From assembly GCF_964355755.1 (NCBI RefSeq), contig NC_092670.1, positions 24,725,795-24,789,794 of the forward strand: 64,000 bases of DNA, read 5' to 3'. The position numbers were made by a program, and so were the translations under genes. Positions 1 through 11,129 of this stretch are shown piece after piece. The first letter of the stretch is position 1. Every line of letters starts with the position of its first letter. Source of the DNA: Antedon mediterranea (taxonomy: Eukaryota > Echinodermata > Crinoidea > Comatulida > Antedonidae). The notes under the pieces were generated by a model. The model saw nothing but the letters and a program-made list of their open reading frames with translations, had not been told where the DNA came from and did not search any database.

Positions 1-1313
1 ACCTGAATTTAGAAAATAAATATTGTCATACAGTAACTGTGAATCCTATTGGATGTGTTGGAAATATGAAGTAAATAAAATATAGAAAACACAATATAAT
101 TGTGTTAATGTTATAATATTTGGCGCGCAATAAGAATATTCACAACTACAAACTTGTAATACAATTGAGGTTTAATTGGTCAGTTGTTATTCCCTGACGC
201 AATGTATACTGTGTACTCAGTCCCCTACACTTGTTCTCAAGCCTTTGTTCTCAAGCCTGTTTTCCTGTCGACGTAACGTTATGGCGAGTTTCGTTGAACT
301 TTCAACAATGTACTCGTGAGTAGGCAATACAGTACGTCAGAGTAGAGAAAAACTTCTGACCAATTAACTTCGCTCTTGCGTTGCACGCATACGTCGTTTT
401 GCGGATGTTTCCTGCAGTACGATTGTGACGTACGTTTTCGCGGTCACGCTACCGTTGTGACTGTTGACACGCTGACATACTGACCTGAGTATTAAAATAC
501 AAAAACAACATTTTGTCAATTTTACATATTAGTTATGGTTCGATACGTCGTTATAGGTTTGCTACTGAACTCTGCGGTATTAGTATTAGGCCTACTTGCC
601 TTTTACCAATCTGTAGGTTTTATATCTGTTTTATAAAGGAAAATGTGTATAGCCTTCGTAATCCTACTGTTTGTGCTGTATACATGGGCGTGACGACACA
701 AATGCACATACCGTAACCCACGAAAACAAGGTGATGATATGAAAAACGCACGAGAAAGAAACTGAGTTTATTCCACTCCAAACTGCGTCACGTCAATTCC
801 TGTGTTTTAAGAAATTCTCGGCAGAAAAGGGGAAATAAACTACATAAAATGAATAGGAACAGTCACGATAAATATGAAATTTTAGGCCTTACCAAAACTG
901 ACCCATATTTGATAAAAGGATATTCTCGGGAGTTGTAATTCCCCTGGGCTAACCATGGAAGTATTGTATACAATATATCTATAGGAGGCCTATTAACTTT
1001 AAATGATGCGCTGCACCTACAAAAATCCGATGGCTTATATCAGTATGTGTGAATTAATTCCCAACCCCAAATGTTTGGCTTTGTAAAAAAGGAAAGAAAA
1101 GAACGCACACAATGCATTGCTGCACAGACAATTATTGATTGTAGTCGAAGGCATTGTTACCAAACCAAGCATACGTTAAAGGCTTCATCAAAATTAAACA
1201 AAGCTGTCACAATAGAGTGTAATGCTGTAAAATACCAAAAGCGGAAAAAATAGAATCGCTTCGAATGATTGAATGGGAAACTATACATGATTTAGTCGGG
1301 TTGGGGGATCAAG
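1..1313. other. 5' flank of the HYR-EGF membrane protein gene; no gene seen
   Basis: No coding exon with credible composition or splice signals was found upstream of the signal-peptide exon. The short open frames here look random. The promoter and 5' UTR of the HYR gene should lie in this stretch, but I cannot point to a convincing TATA box or initiator. CpG dinucleotides are locally denser around 240-480, which could mark the promoter; this is inference only. Confidence 0.4.
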
Positions 1314-1392
1314 ATGATGTCCTTAAATCGTATGGATGTTAGATTTTTATTAGCGACTCTTTTGTGCTTATTTTATAGTGGATGTTGCGAAG
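1314..1392 (+). CDS. HYR gene exon 1: start codon and signal peptide
   Basis: Encodes MMSLNRMDVRFLLATLLCLF followed by a small/Cys-rich stretch (YSGCCE). This is a classic secretory signal: a basic n-region (R6, R10), a hydrophobic core LLATLLCLF, and small residues near a likely cleavage site. Donor gtaagt follows at 1393, leaving phase 1. There are two adjacent ATGs; the first (1314) is chosen, and starting at 1317 would shorten the protein by one residue. Confidence 0.8.
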
Positions 1393-4300
1393 GTAAGTGG
1401 TTTGAGATTCCGTGGTTTGTTTGCGACACAACGCTAGGCTATAATATAAATACAGTTGTCGATTTACCGTTGCTCTAAGGTATGGACAACATTGTTGCGT
1501 GGGTACCGTACGTAACTCTCCAAATGGGCGAATTATTCTGTCAGTGATTGATCGTTATAGATAGCATAGATAAGAGAAATAGGTATTTCTTGATGATTTT
1601 CCATTTAGGCCTAAAGGTAATATTATTAGATAGTGTATTATAGTTCAAACATACACAAAATTGTGGAATACTGTAGGTTTTTTATAACTTTATTGAATTT
1701 CTATCTGTTGAGTCAACCTGATAAAATAATAATGTGTTGAAAAAGAAAGTGTAGGCCCTACACCTTTATTACCATTAAAGCATGGATATACCTAGCAGTT
1801 GGTCTAGGCTTATACACAAGAGTTAGACATGGTTGGCACATGTGGTCTCCGAGCTGAGACGATTGACAGGGATGATAATTAGATGATGATAATGTATAAT
1901 CGATAAATTGTGAAAATGATAACGAAATGCTCTCAATGAAATTGTGAACGTTTAGGACAAAACTAACAAGTGTTGTATTTAAATAAATATACACTACTAT
2001 ATTTACTAAACGTTTTACTAAACGTTTGTTTGTTCTCCATATTTAGTAACAATTCAAAACTGCCCGGATGACCAGACAATCAATATCAACCGCGCGTACT
2101 GGGAACCGCCGACAGCAACGAGTGCGAGTGGTGCTGTGACGTTGACGACGTCACATACGCCTGGATCGGTGTTTCCAAATGGTGTAACCATTGTGACATA
2201 CGAGGCCGGTGACGATAACGGCAACATCGACGACTCGTGTACATTTAGAATCATCGTTGATAGTAAGTGTTACAATTTCAATTTCAATATATATTTATTA
2301 GTAAATAATGGTCAAATTAATACATTAATGTATAACAATACAGATGTAAACAAAATACATACAGTATAGTCAATCAATGATAAACAAAAGACCTTAAATA
2401 GGGGATCAAGATTAGAAGTAAAAATACTTGTCTCATAATGACCCCAAATATAAAATAAACAACAAGAAGCAACAACAAAAAAGAAAACAAACCAATATAA
2501 AATACTAAAAAACTAAAGATTGCGCAAATAATTATCAGTCATCTGACTGATACTTTGATAAACATTGCATTTTCATATTTCTTCTAAAAAGTTTAATTGA
2601 TTTAACGTTAATAGTGGCTGTATCTAGGTTATTCCATTGTGTGGGACCTGAAAAGGTAATGAAAAATTGGCTTTTCCTCAGTCTTACGAAAGGGACAAAT
2701 AACAAATTAGGTTTCCTTCTGTTATATGTATGGAGTAATAAACGATTAGAAAAAAACATTGAAATCGATATAGGTAACAAATTATTGACATACTGAAACA
2801 TAAACGAAGTAATTTGAATTGTGTGAAGGTCATTATGTTTATGTTTACGCTTATGGTGACATCCATGGCTGTTTGCATTTCTTTTTCTGCATGGGTTTTT
2901 CTTTGGTGACTATGTGGTTTTGATGAACAGAAGAAAATATTTCAATAAATGTATCAAAAGAGGATTTAGTATTACAATCATATACATGGGACCAATCAGT
3001 TTCTGAGAGATCAGAACTAAATGAATTTAAATCACGAATAAAATATGAATAATCAATAGTATTAGTGTTGGTTTTTAAATCATAATCAATTATTTCAAAA
3101 ATTGCTAAATGATCGGAAATATCGGAAATTATAATACCAGAAACGATTTCAGAATTAATATGATTTGAATAAAAATGATCAATAAGGGTTGCGCTATCTT
3201 TTGTAATTCTTGTTGGTATGGAAATAGTAGGAAAAAAAGAGTTTAGATAAGATAACGTTAAGATAATTATTAATTAGATCTTTATTATGAAATTTAATAA
3301 GGTCAATATTAAAGTCACCCATTATATTGCAGAATTTATTTTCAGTGCTTATATTGGAAAGCAGTTCATTTATCAATTTAGAGAAATTTTCAATATTTGA
3401 TTCAGGTGATTTATAAATAACGCCAATTATAGATTTTTGTTTGTTTTTATGAACAATTTCTATAAAGAGGGAATCGCATATTTCATTAGGTAATACTAGA
3501 TCATTTCTTATTTTAAAATTAATTAAGTTATCAACAAAAATGCCGACACCACCCCCTACTTTATTACCAAGTCGATTGCTACATAAGAAAGTATAGTCAT
3601 CTAGAAATGGGTATACTCTTCGGTCATTTAACCAAGTCTCGGAAAGACCAATGACAGAGAATTTGAGATTGATACAATGAAAAAGTTCATTCAATTTATC
3701 AAACTTATTAGAAACACTTCTAACATTAAGATGAAAAAGAGATAAATTATTAGTGCTATTTAGTGTTTCTGTAAGTTTATTAAATTGGTCAATGTCAAAA
3801 TATTTGCAATGGTCAAGAGTGGATGATCTGGAGTTGAGGTGGTTAATTAACATATCAGATCGTTGGTCAAATTTAAATTCATCATCTATTCTTAATGGGT
3901 TAACATTAATATCATACATTTCAGAGGGTTTAAATGAAGCATTAAATACATCTACAGCTAGCCAGCTCCAACATTTTTTTCTGAAAGTTTCCCGGAACTT
4001 ACCTTTAAATGTGTGTTTTTTATAACATTAACGGCTTATTAAACAGTACAGTATTCAATCGACTCATTTGCGGAAATAAATTTCAGAAAATACATTAACT
4101 ATTTAGTGCAATGAATAAATTGTAGAAATACATAAATAATGATAATGTAAGCCTATGGTTCTTTTTCTTTCTTCTATTTTCTTTTCTTTTCTTTCTATTT
4201 TTTAATAGACAGTAATGCTCCGACTGTCAGCGATTGCCCGACAACACAGATAGAAGTAACCGCCACTGCCGCCGGACAAACTTTCGCTGCTGCGACATGG

Positions 4301-7300
4301 ACAGAACCAACCGCGAAGGCTACAAACGGTGATAATGTGACGTGGACGTATAGGTCTCATGAACCTGGGGAAGACTTCTATGATGGTACGACCCCAGTAC
4401 TGTATGAATTTGTTGATGATGAAAACAATGGAGCCCTATGTACTTTTGATGTTGTGGTGACAGGTATGATTTCTTTTTATTCAAAATGATATGCAAATAA
4501 TATAGTATGCAAATTCGATAATTATTCAGTTAGTTATTATTTTGTTGATGTATACTCATCAACCCGTATTTATTTTTACAGTTCCACTGGACACGGTTGG
4601 ACCTACAGTCGAATGTCCCGATGACATGACAATCATGGTAGCTGAAGGTGAAACAGAAACGGCTGTTACATGGGATGACGTTGTCCCTACTGGTGAATAT
4701 GAATTGTTTTTTGGAACTCAAACATCAGGAGACATGTTCTCGGTTGGGAACACAGTTGTCAGATACCATGTTGAAGATGCAGCGGGAAATGAGGATGAGT
4801 GTGAATTTACAGTTACCGTAAGCGGTAAGTTATTAGTTACACCACCATGGATTAACTTATTTTCCCATGGTTAAACTTATCTCTTTGGCATAGCATATGA
4901 AATGGTATTTTCTACTTGTGGTCGTTGCAAAAATTGATTTTGGTTATGCGCTATACAAAAGACAATTGTTATTATTTATTATTATCACAGTAGAACCCAT
5001 ATTGAAGGGCCAAATTCGAGGCTCAGTAGAATGTCTCTTAACTTAGGATTTTCTTTCTTTTTTTTTCATTAAAGATGTATTGTCCCTTTGACTAATTAAA
5101 AAAAAAAAAGATTTTAAAAAAAAAGTTGGTCATTTTGAAGCATCATAATAGTTATTAACTTTCACCAAAAATTAGTCAGAAAAAAAATTTAACTGAAATA
5201 CAGACGTTTTTTTTGTTCAAAAAATAACTTTCAGTCAAAGTTTTCGATCAAAACATATCTCATAATGCAACGCGCTAGTTTGGTTACTCTATATATACAT
5301 AAAACTTCCTTACGATCTGTGTGAGAACACCTTCTCAACCGTGACGAGTTGTAAACAATCCTAATTAGCACCATGCATAATGCATTCTCGTGGTTTTAAA
5401 TCTTTGTTTAATTTACGATTTTCCAGACGAAATGTAATCAAATTAATTTACCTGTTAATTACGTAAACTTGTTGTTTTTTGCTCTAATTTTCGACTTAAA
5501 GTGAATAACTTTAATATTACTTTGATATGGCCAATTTAAATTTAGACCTTCATTTGTTGTGTTTCAAGGGACAATAATATATCTTTAAATGTATATACAC
5601 ATACTTATACAGTGCAATCTTCTCCCAAACTGACATTGAATCATAATATTGAGGAACAATTATTTAGTTTGAATATCCCTCTTTTTACTGAATAGTGATT
5701 ATACCAGACACAACGCCTCCAACATTCACATACTGTCCAGAAAACATTAACGAGTTAGTCGGTCCAAACCAGGACACGGTTGTCGTAATTTGGAACGACC
5801 CGACGGCGACTGATGAAGAGACAGCAACGGACGATATAACGATTACATCAAATATTGAATCGCCATATACAGCCCAAGTTGAGAATTCAGTTACTGTTAC
5901 TTACACGGCAACGGACAAAGCGGGAAATGATCGGGAATGTATATTTACCGTTACTGTTTCAGGTAAGGAAATATTTTTCAATTTAACTTTAAAGGTCTAA
6001 TGATTTAATGCAATGTAATTAAACATGTACGGCATGATATAGAATGCAGTGCACCTTACTTGTTGGATAAACCGACATAGGACTTTTCCCCTCAATGGGA
6101 GAACATAACTCGAAAACTAACAAAGACACCCTTTCCTAAACAGTGGTATCGTCCGTAGCCGCGACCTCACAATCTCGCCGATGCCTCACCACTATTTTTG
6201 ACACGTTGGTCTGTATCTCTAAAGAGTTATTCACCAATCGTCAAACTACATTAGTAAACAAGACGTCGTCTTTGACGTAGCATCAGACCATTCAGATTCA
6301 CTCTCGGTTTGTAAATAACATTATACTCGCTTTAATGAAATGATTATAATTTTACAACGGTTTCTTTGCATTCATAATTTGGAAACAATTGACACTTGTT
6401 GATTTGCAGTGGATGGTGTTCCAACATTTGAAAACTGCCCTACCAACATCGTTGTAGAGATGACAGGGGTGAACACTGAAGCGACCTGGACTGAGCCAAT
6501 AGTTACCGATGACTCGACAGTGACATCAAACTACGATCCAGGAGATACCTTCACTGGTCCAGCTGAGTATACAGTAACCTACATGGCTATTGATCCGTTT
6601 GGATCAACTGCAACTTGTTCCTTTGTTGTTAGAATTCAAGGTAAGATGTGTATTATTGCTAAACTTATTTCTCAAGGAATATACGAATATACAATTATGA
6701 ATCATAAAATATTTTCTATGTGTATTCCTCGAAACTCCAGATTACTAATAATGAAAATTGAAAATCATTCGTTCCTCTCCATGGTAAAAATCACAAACTT
6801 CTGTAAGCTAAAGTTTCTGCAGTTTGCCGAAGTTTATCAACTGGTCAACACTAGCACATTTTTCTTGACAAAATTTGCTAGTGCAGACTTCTGCAAAACT
6901 GGTATATAAAACTTTGGAAAACTTGTTTTGGGGCAAAACTCTGAGTCTTGTCGAGTTTGCACAGGAAAGCTTGCAAGCAAAAATGTTATGAAAGAGAGAC
7001 TTTTGCAATTTGTGGGAGCTATTGAGTGTTTTTATAATATATTTCTTCTTCAGTGTTTGTCTACTTCGTATTGTTTTTAAGAGTCTACCATGACGTAGAT
7101 AATAAATTTGTTCGGATTTGATTGTATAATAATATTTAAACACATTTTCTGTAGCATTACAGCAAAGAAACTTTTTTAATATTTCAGACACAACTGCCCC
7201 AACTATTCAAGGATGTCCATCAGATATTGTAAGAACTGTAACGGGTGTAAACACAGTCAGTGTTACCTGGACTGAACCAACGGCAGAAGACAATTCAGGC

Positions 7301-9117
7301 CGAGATGTTGTCATCACCAGTGATATCAACTCTGGTGCGACATTCACAAATGGAGACACCATAACAGTGACGTATACCGTAACAGACTTGGTTGGGTTAT
7401 CAACCACGTGTGACTTCACAGTTACTGTAACAGGTAAGTATTAGAATATTCCTAAAATAATTCATAGACCTGTTTTAAAGAAAGATTTGTAACTAATAAT
7501 TTCGCTGAAACGAAAAATTTAAGGAACTCGTCACAGAATGAATTTGGAAGATGAGAAGATGAATACGCATTCAAATGCTTTCAATTCGCTCTGTCTACAC
7601 TATCAAACTAGTTTGACCAAAAAAAAAGTGTGATTTGCCCATATATGGTAGTGGTATGGTATGGTATGGTCATCATGTCTGTATATATGCGCACATCACA
7701 TTTTGTTGTCACATAAAGAGTTTGATAGGGTAGAAAGAACTTAAGTTTGATTGATGCGGATCGCAATTTGAAGGGCGGAGATGATGTTCACTAAAAAAGT
7801 TGACAAAGTACAGTATGTCTCAGAAGAAGTGTCGTTGATTTGAATGACTTTACTGCACTTCAGTCTGCAAGATCGCCACTAAATTACATGATTCAACTTT
7901 GATTGATTAGAAATATTCAATATCTTTACATACAATTTAGTCAATTTACAATAAACTTTATATTTTTAGGGACAACGGCTTGCTCAGATAATCCTTGTGA
8001 AAATGATGGTGTTTGCACCACAGATGGAGAAACCGGTTTTGAGTGTATTTGTGTTGATGACTACACGGGTGAAACGTGTTCAAATAGTGGTAAGGTTTTG
8101 ACAAAAATTACAAATACAAAATAATGTTTGGTTTTACCTCTATGGTAGACTGGCTTGTGATTCAGATTCTATTCGCTATTTTTCTTTCTGATAGGCTTTA
8201 TCAGTTATAATTATAATGTACAGGTTCCATTGTTCAACATAGACCTATTATAACCGTTTAAACTTGCATACTGCTAGGCCTATTTTAAATTGTTGTTTTT
8301 CTGATTTGTGTACAGGTCTTTCCACGCTGCAGATAATCGCAATTGTACTTGGTTCGTTAGCGGGTCTCCTGCTTCTACTCCTGTTCATAATCTGTTGTTG
8401 TTATTACTGTTGTTTTATACCGTATGGAGAAGAAGAAGAGGAAGACCGATACCCTCGGGAGATTATAGTACATCAAGTACCCCAGAAGCAGATGCATATG
8501 GGGGGAGGGGTTCTACCGGAACCAAGACAACCTGTGTATGATAATAGACCACCAGGGGCACGTTTCCATAACAGTTTACCGAAAATTAAGAGTAAACGTG
8601 GCAGACGATTTCGACATAAAAATTATACTAGCTCGAAAGTAAAAGATGCAACGGTAAGGAAAATTGATAAGTATTAACAGTCTTATTGAATTATGTGATA
8701 ACAGTGGTATTACGATGACAATGATTCGTCAACACTTTTTAATTGACTTTTATTAAAATTAAAAATTAAGAAGATGATTTAAATGTTGTTGATAATGATG
8801 ATGACGTCAATGAAAACTTGCATGGTGGTGGTTGATCGTGCGACTAATTTATTATGGTGTTATAGTAACGAAGAGGATCGATTATGTTTATGGTCCAGTT
8901 TATGAGATACAACAGTGAAGTGAGAGACACCCCTATTGAGGGACCACTTTCCTGTGAAATGAACGAGGGGCAATGTTTACCCTACGTCCAACCCCTATTT
9001 ATAAGAAAACACTTTCAACTGGAATGTGTCTCCTTAACGTGGTTGTTACTGTATTTTTATTATTTCATTTTATTACAGACTAAAAATTACGGAAGGCACC
9101 GCGACTACATGACTTAA
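1314..9117 (+). CDS. HYR-domain / EGF / single-pass transmembrane protein (hyalin-repeat receptor-like), 10 coding exons
   Basis: Assembled exons: 1314-1392, 2047-2262, 4209-4463, 4582-4824, 5696-5962, 6410-6640, 7188-7433, 7970-8089, 8316-8653, 9079-9117. All introns are GT-AG, and every junction from exon 1 to exon 9 is phase 1. The sum is 2,034 nt, giving 677 aa plus stop. Domain order: signal peptide (1-26), six HYR modules (about 27-98, 99-183, 184-264, 265-353, 354-430, 431-512), EGF-like (513-552), transmembrane helix (about 559-580), cytoplasmic tail (to 677). HYR domains are Ig-fold extracellular modules of hyalin-type and complement-control-associated proteins, linked to adhesion. 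The architecture therefore suggests a cell-surface adhesion or recognition protein with a short signalling or anchoring tail. The ligand is unknown. Intron 2 carries an antisense retrotransposon remnant. Alternative end: without splicing of the last intron the frame stops at 8677. Exon boundaries are well supported by phase and domain fit; the 5' UTR is undetermined. Confidence 0.85.
2047..2262 (+). CDS. HYR gene exon 2: HYR module 1
   Basis: 216 nt, phase 1-1, acceptor atttag and donor gtaagt. The peptide has an NCPDD start, a W-x-PP strand (YWEPPTA), a GSVFPNG turn, VTYEAGDDNGN, and a closing SCTF-R-I-I-V strand. These are the hallmarks of a HYR repeat, including the two conserved cysteines. 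Confidence 0.8.
2530..4022 (-). mobile_element. Antisense non-LTR retrotransposon fragment (CR1/L2-like), endonuclease retained, RT core deleted
   Basis: On the minus strand a frame is open from 4022 (no ATG until 3919) and encodes an APE-type endonuclease. Motifs in order: LFHLNVRSVSNKFDKL, LSETWL (catalytic Glu), GGGVGIF, IGVIYKSPES, IMGDFNIDL. A frameshift near 3250 moves the frame, after which IDHFYSN and ISDHLAIFE (catalytic SDH) follow down to about 2890. The next recognisable part (2801-2535) is the far C-terminus of the same kind of polyprotein, with a GPTQWNNLD motif and a KLFRRNMK tail. The reverse-transcriptase palm motifs between them are missing, so this is an internally deleted dead copy. 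It lies within intron 2 of the HYR gene in reverse orientation. Family placement in the CR1/L2/Rex1 group rests on motif style and is not certain; exact ends are not defined. Confidence 0.8.
4209..4463 (+). CDS. HYR gene exon 3: HYR module 2
   Basis: 255 nt, phase 1-1. Encodes NSNAPTVSDCPTTQIEV, then an ATWTEPTA strand, GDNVTWTYRSHEPGEDF, VLYEFVDDENNGA and LCTFDVVVT. Two conserved Cys. The NCP-type start is SDCP here. The donor gtatga is weaker than its neighbours. Confidence 0.8.
4582..4824 (+). CDS. HYR gene exon 4: HYR module 3
   Basis: 243 nt, phase 1-1, acceptor tttttacag and donor gtaagt. Encodes DTVGPTVECPDDMTIMV, AVTWDDVVPTG, GDMFSVGNTVVRYHVEDAAG and ECEFTVTVS, an almost canonical HYR repeat (GPTVECPDD, D-A-A-G-N, C-x-F-T-V-x-V). 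Confidence 0.85.
5069..5588. mobile_element. MITE-like element, TTAAAGATGTATTGTCCC family, copy A
   Basis: Left end ttaaagatgtattgtccc; right end agggacaataatatatcttt is its approximate inverse. AT-rich, no coding frame. In HYR intron 4. Diverged relative at 38379-38710. Confidence 0.7.
5696..5962 (+). CDS. HYR gene exon 5: HYR module 4
   Basis: 267 nt, phase 1-1. Encodes PDTTPPTFTYCPENINELV, VVIWNDPTATDEE, VENSVTVTYTATDKAGN and ECIFTVTVS. DTTPP linker starts are typical of tandem HYR repeats. The module is longer than its neighbours by a short acidic insertion (DEETATDD). Confidence 0.85.
6410..6640 (+). CDS. HYR gene exon 6: HYR module 5
   Basis: 231 nt, phase 1-1. Encodes VDGVPTFENCPTNIVVEM, ATWTEPIVTDDST, PGDTFTGPAEYTVTYMAIDP and CSFVVRIQ. 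The acceptor tttgcag and the donor gtaaga are good. Confidence 0.85.
7188..7433 (+). CDS. HYR gene exon 7: HYR module 6
   Basis: 246 nt, phase 1-1. Encodes DTTAPTIQGCPSDIVRTV, VTWTEPTAEDNSG, SGATFTNGDTITVTYTVTD and TCDFTVTVT. This is the most canonical HYR repeat in the gene. Acceptor atttcag, donor gtaagt. Confidence 0.85.
7588..7740. mobile_element. MITE-like element, AGCTCTGTCTACACTATC family, copy 1
   Basis: Left end gctctgtctacactatcaaactagtttgac (read as two halves of a TIR), interior gcccatatatggtagtgg..., right end gagtttgatagggtagaaag, the imperfect inverse. In HYR intron 7. Confidence 0.7.
7970..8089 (+). CDS. HYR gene exon 8: EGF-like module
   Basis: 120 nt, phase 1-1. Six cysteines are spaced as in an EGF-like domain: C-SDNP-C-ENDGV-C-TTDGETGFE-C-I-C-VDDYTGET-C. 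There is a G-F/Y-x-C core and no N-terminal calcium-binding D-x-D/N-E signature, so it is probably a non-calcium EGF. It sits between the HYR stack and the membrane. Confidence 0.85.
8316..8653 (+). CDS. HYR gene exon 9: transmembrane helix and cytoplasmic tail (alternative stop at 8677)
   Basis: Starts G-LSTLQ and continues into a hydrophobic helix (IIAIVLGSLAGLLLLLLFII). Next comes CCCYYCC, a juxtamembrane cysteine cluster that could be palmitoylated, then an acidic EEEEED run and a Pro/Gly-rich tail with QPVYDNRPPG. An acceptor (gtgtacag) precedes the exon. A donor gtaagg at 8654 in phase 0 allows splicing to 9079. If it is not used, translation continues seven codons past the ACG at 8651-8653 (ending KIDKY) and stops at TAA 8675-8677. 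Confidence 0.8.
9079..9117 (+). CDS. HYR gene exon 10: last 12 residues and stop
   Basis: A strong pyrimidine-rich acceptor (ttcattttattacag) precedes 39 nt in phase 0 encoding TKNYGRHRDYMT and a TAA stop. Because phase and acceptor both fit the 8654 donor, I prefer this as the principal C-terminus, but read-through to 8677 is equally codable. AATAAA signals for the transcript lie downstream at 9996 and 10009. Confidence 0.6.
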   Translation, partial: TKNYGRHRDYMT

Positions 9118-9402
9118 CGGGAACAGGATAAAACATTAACGGATACACGTAGGCATCATAATTAGACGTTTTATAAAATGTATAACCACCACCTTGATTT
9201 ATAATAATAAATCTGTTTACTCCGCGATTAACAATGTTTAAATTATTGTGTACGTTCCTCACAATAATATGGACCAGAATGCAAAGTATAATATAGGCCT
9301 ACATGTGTATTTTTAATATAGGCCTACACAGGATTTATTTAGAACAGTAGGCCTACTCGGAAAAAGCACTGGTCTAATAGGACCGTCCGTTAAGTTTAGC
9401 TG

Positions 9403-9582
9403 TAAAGCGTGGTTCCAACTAGCAACGCAACGCAAGGACGTAACGCAACGCAAGTGAATTGACCAATCACAAGCGATGGCTTATTCGCTTGTGTGATTGC
9501 TAAAACTTCGCTTGTCATTGGTTAAAACGCCTGCGTTGCGTTTACGTCCTTGCGTTACATTCTAGTGGGAACCAAGCTTTAG
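9403..9582. mobile_element. MITE-like palindromic element, family rich in CGCAACGCAAGGACGTAA
   Basis: About 180 bp with imperfect terminal inverted repeats of about 50 bp. The left end reads TAAAGCGTGGTTCC..., the right end is the inverse of TAAAGCTTGGTTCC..., and both arms contain AACGCAAGGACGTAA. A truncated relative lies at 57048-57150. It lies in the 3' UTR or 3' flank of the HYR gene. No coding capacity; autonomous partner unknown. Confidence 0.7.
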
Positions 9583-9995
9583 TCTTTCTTCGTCGATTTT
9601 TTTAATGTTATTTGTAATATTTTAATGAAATTATACCATTTATAATAATAGGTACTAGACTTATTGTACCTTTGTATAGGCCTAATCATTATTTGTTGGA
9701 AATAATGTACGTTTGTTATTGTTATCATCAGACAAGCCAATAATGCTCTGACATTTTATACGGGTAAATTTAGTACTATGATTATAGAAGCAGCAGATTA
9801 TAATTTCTACTTAATTTACAGTGTTTATAGCCTGTTTCCTTGATGGATAATGTATGTTTTTTTTAGTAGGCCTATGCAAATTGTTTGTATTTTAATATTC
9901 GTTATATAATTAAGCAACATTGGTTAACTGATCTCTAACATAGTTTTATATAGATAACAATTATTTCTAACAATTTTATAACATTATTAATTAGC

Positions 9996-10014
9996 AATAA
10001 AGTATACTAATAAA
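9996..10014 (+). terminator. Two AATAAA poly(A) signals for the HYR gene
   Basis: AATAAA at 9996-10001 and 10009-10014, the second followed by a GT/T-rich stretch (gtcttgttta). These are plausible 3' ends giving a 3' UTR of about 0.9 kb. Earlier AATAAA-like hexamers exist, so usage is unproven. Confidence 0.45.
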
Positions 10015-11100
10015 GTCTTGTTTACTATTTACACAACAAGGTTTTTATTTATTAACGATTATGCAGTCCTTTCTTCGTCAAACACTTTTTTTATCTCCTC
10101 ACTCCACAGACATTCTGTTTTTGATATTATTGTATTTTAAACCTGAATTTGAATTTATAAGCCTATACGGTTTTTATAGTGACTTAGGTCGCTTTTGTTT
10201 TTCCCTGACCGGTATTGTTTTTTGTTTGTTGTTCAAATAAATGAAAGAGCCTGTTTGATGGCGAAATGTAGGCTACAGGTACGTTTGTAGATGATTGTAC
10301 AGGAAATAGTATATGCTGCCCTCTATTTCTTTCAACTTTTTTGCCTGCTACCTACTCAATACATAAATAGGCATACATGTCTAATAATAATCCCGATAAT
10401 AATAATTAAAGAAAAATCGAATTTAATGGAAAGGGAGGGTTATAGGGATATACTAGTGGGCCGCTCTTTTCTACATTAGACCGGTTTAGTTGTATATCAA
10501 CTTATTATTAACTCATTGACGCAACTTATTCATAGCTGCTGAGGTAGATGACGGAGAAAAGAATCTTCATGAGTTAAGCATCATCGCGTTGGCATTGACA
10601 CAAACATTAATGACGTTACTACAAATTAATAAACGGTCAACTCATGAACTCGAATAGTTAATAATATATAGGCATATTACACCATCAATGACATTAAATC
10701 AAAATATAATGTCTACCACAGTTTGAATTGAACTGCTAGTATAGTTTACTGAGGAGAAGAAATAGAGATAGGATAGAGCTAGCTGGCAGTTTAGTTAAAT
10801 ACAGGTTAATTCCATTATTATGATATAGTTAAGATTAAATTAATTTTTTTTCCTACGAAGTCAATCAAGTGAGAAGTTATAAATAGTTTAATGATGCGAT
10901 TGTTTTGGCATTTCCGTTACCGCTTTCTTAATTGTAATAAATTAATTTGACAGGTCCATTTCAAGAATTCCTAATAAACCGCACAGTGAGTCAATTAAAA
11001 TATATGCATCCACATGAGTCGGTAAGTTTGCAAGTTTACCAAATACTGTACAAACAAATGTTTTTGAACATTGTATAAGCTTCCAAAATCCTATTGAATT
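10015..11100. other. Intergenic stretch between the HYR and myosin genes
   Basis: AT-rich, with no coding exon, tandem repeat or RNA gene that I can support. Both flanking genes are on the + strand. With the HYR 3' end near 10.0 kb and the myosin ATG at 11,522, the spacer is only about 1.5 kb. Confidence 0.5.
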
Positions 11101-11129
11101 TGGCTTAATTTTCAGGGTCAAATACTTTG

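Noticed and set aside
513-1253. Short open frames upstream of the HYR gene as small proteins
   Set aside because: Random-looking composition, no conserved features, and no start context or splice links.
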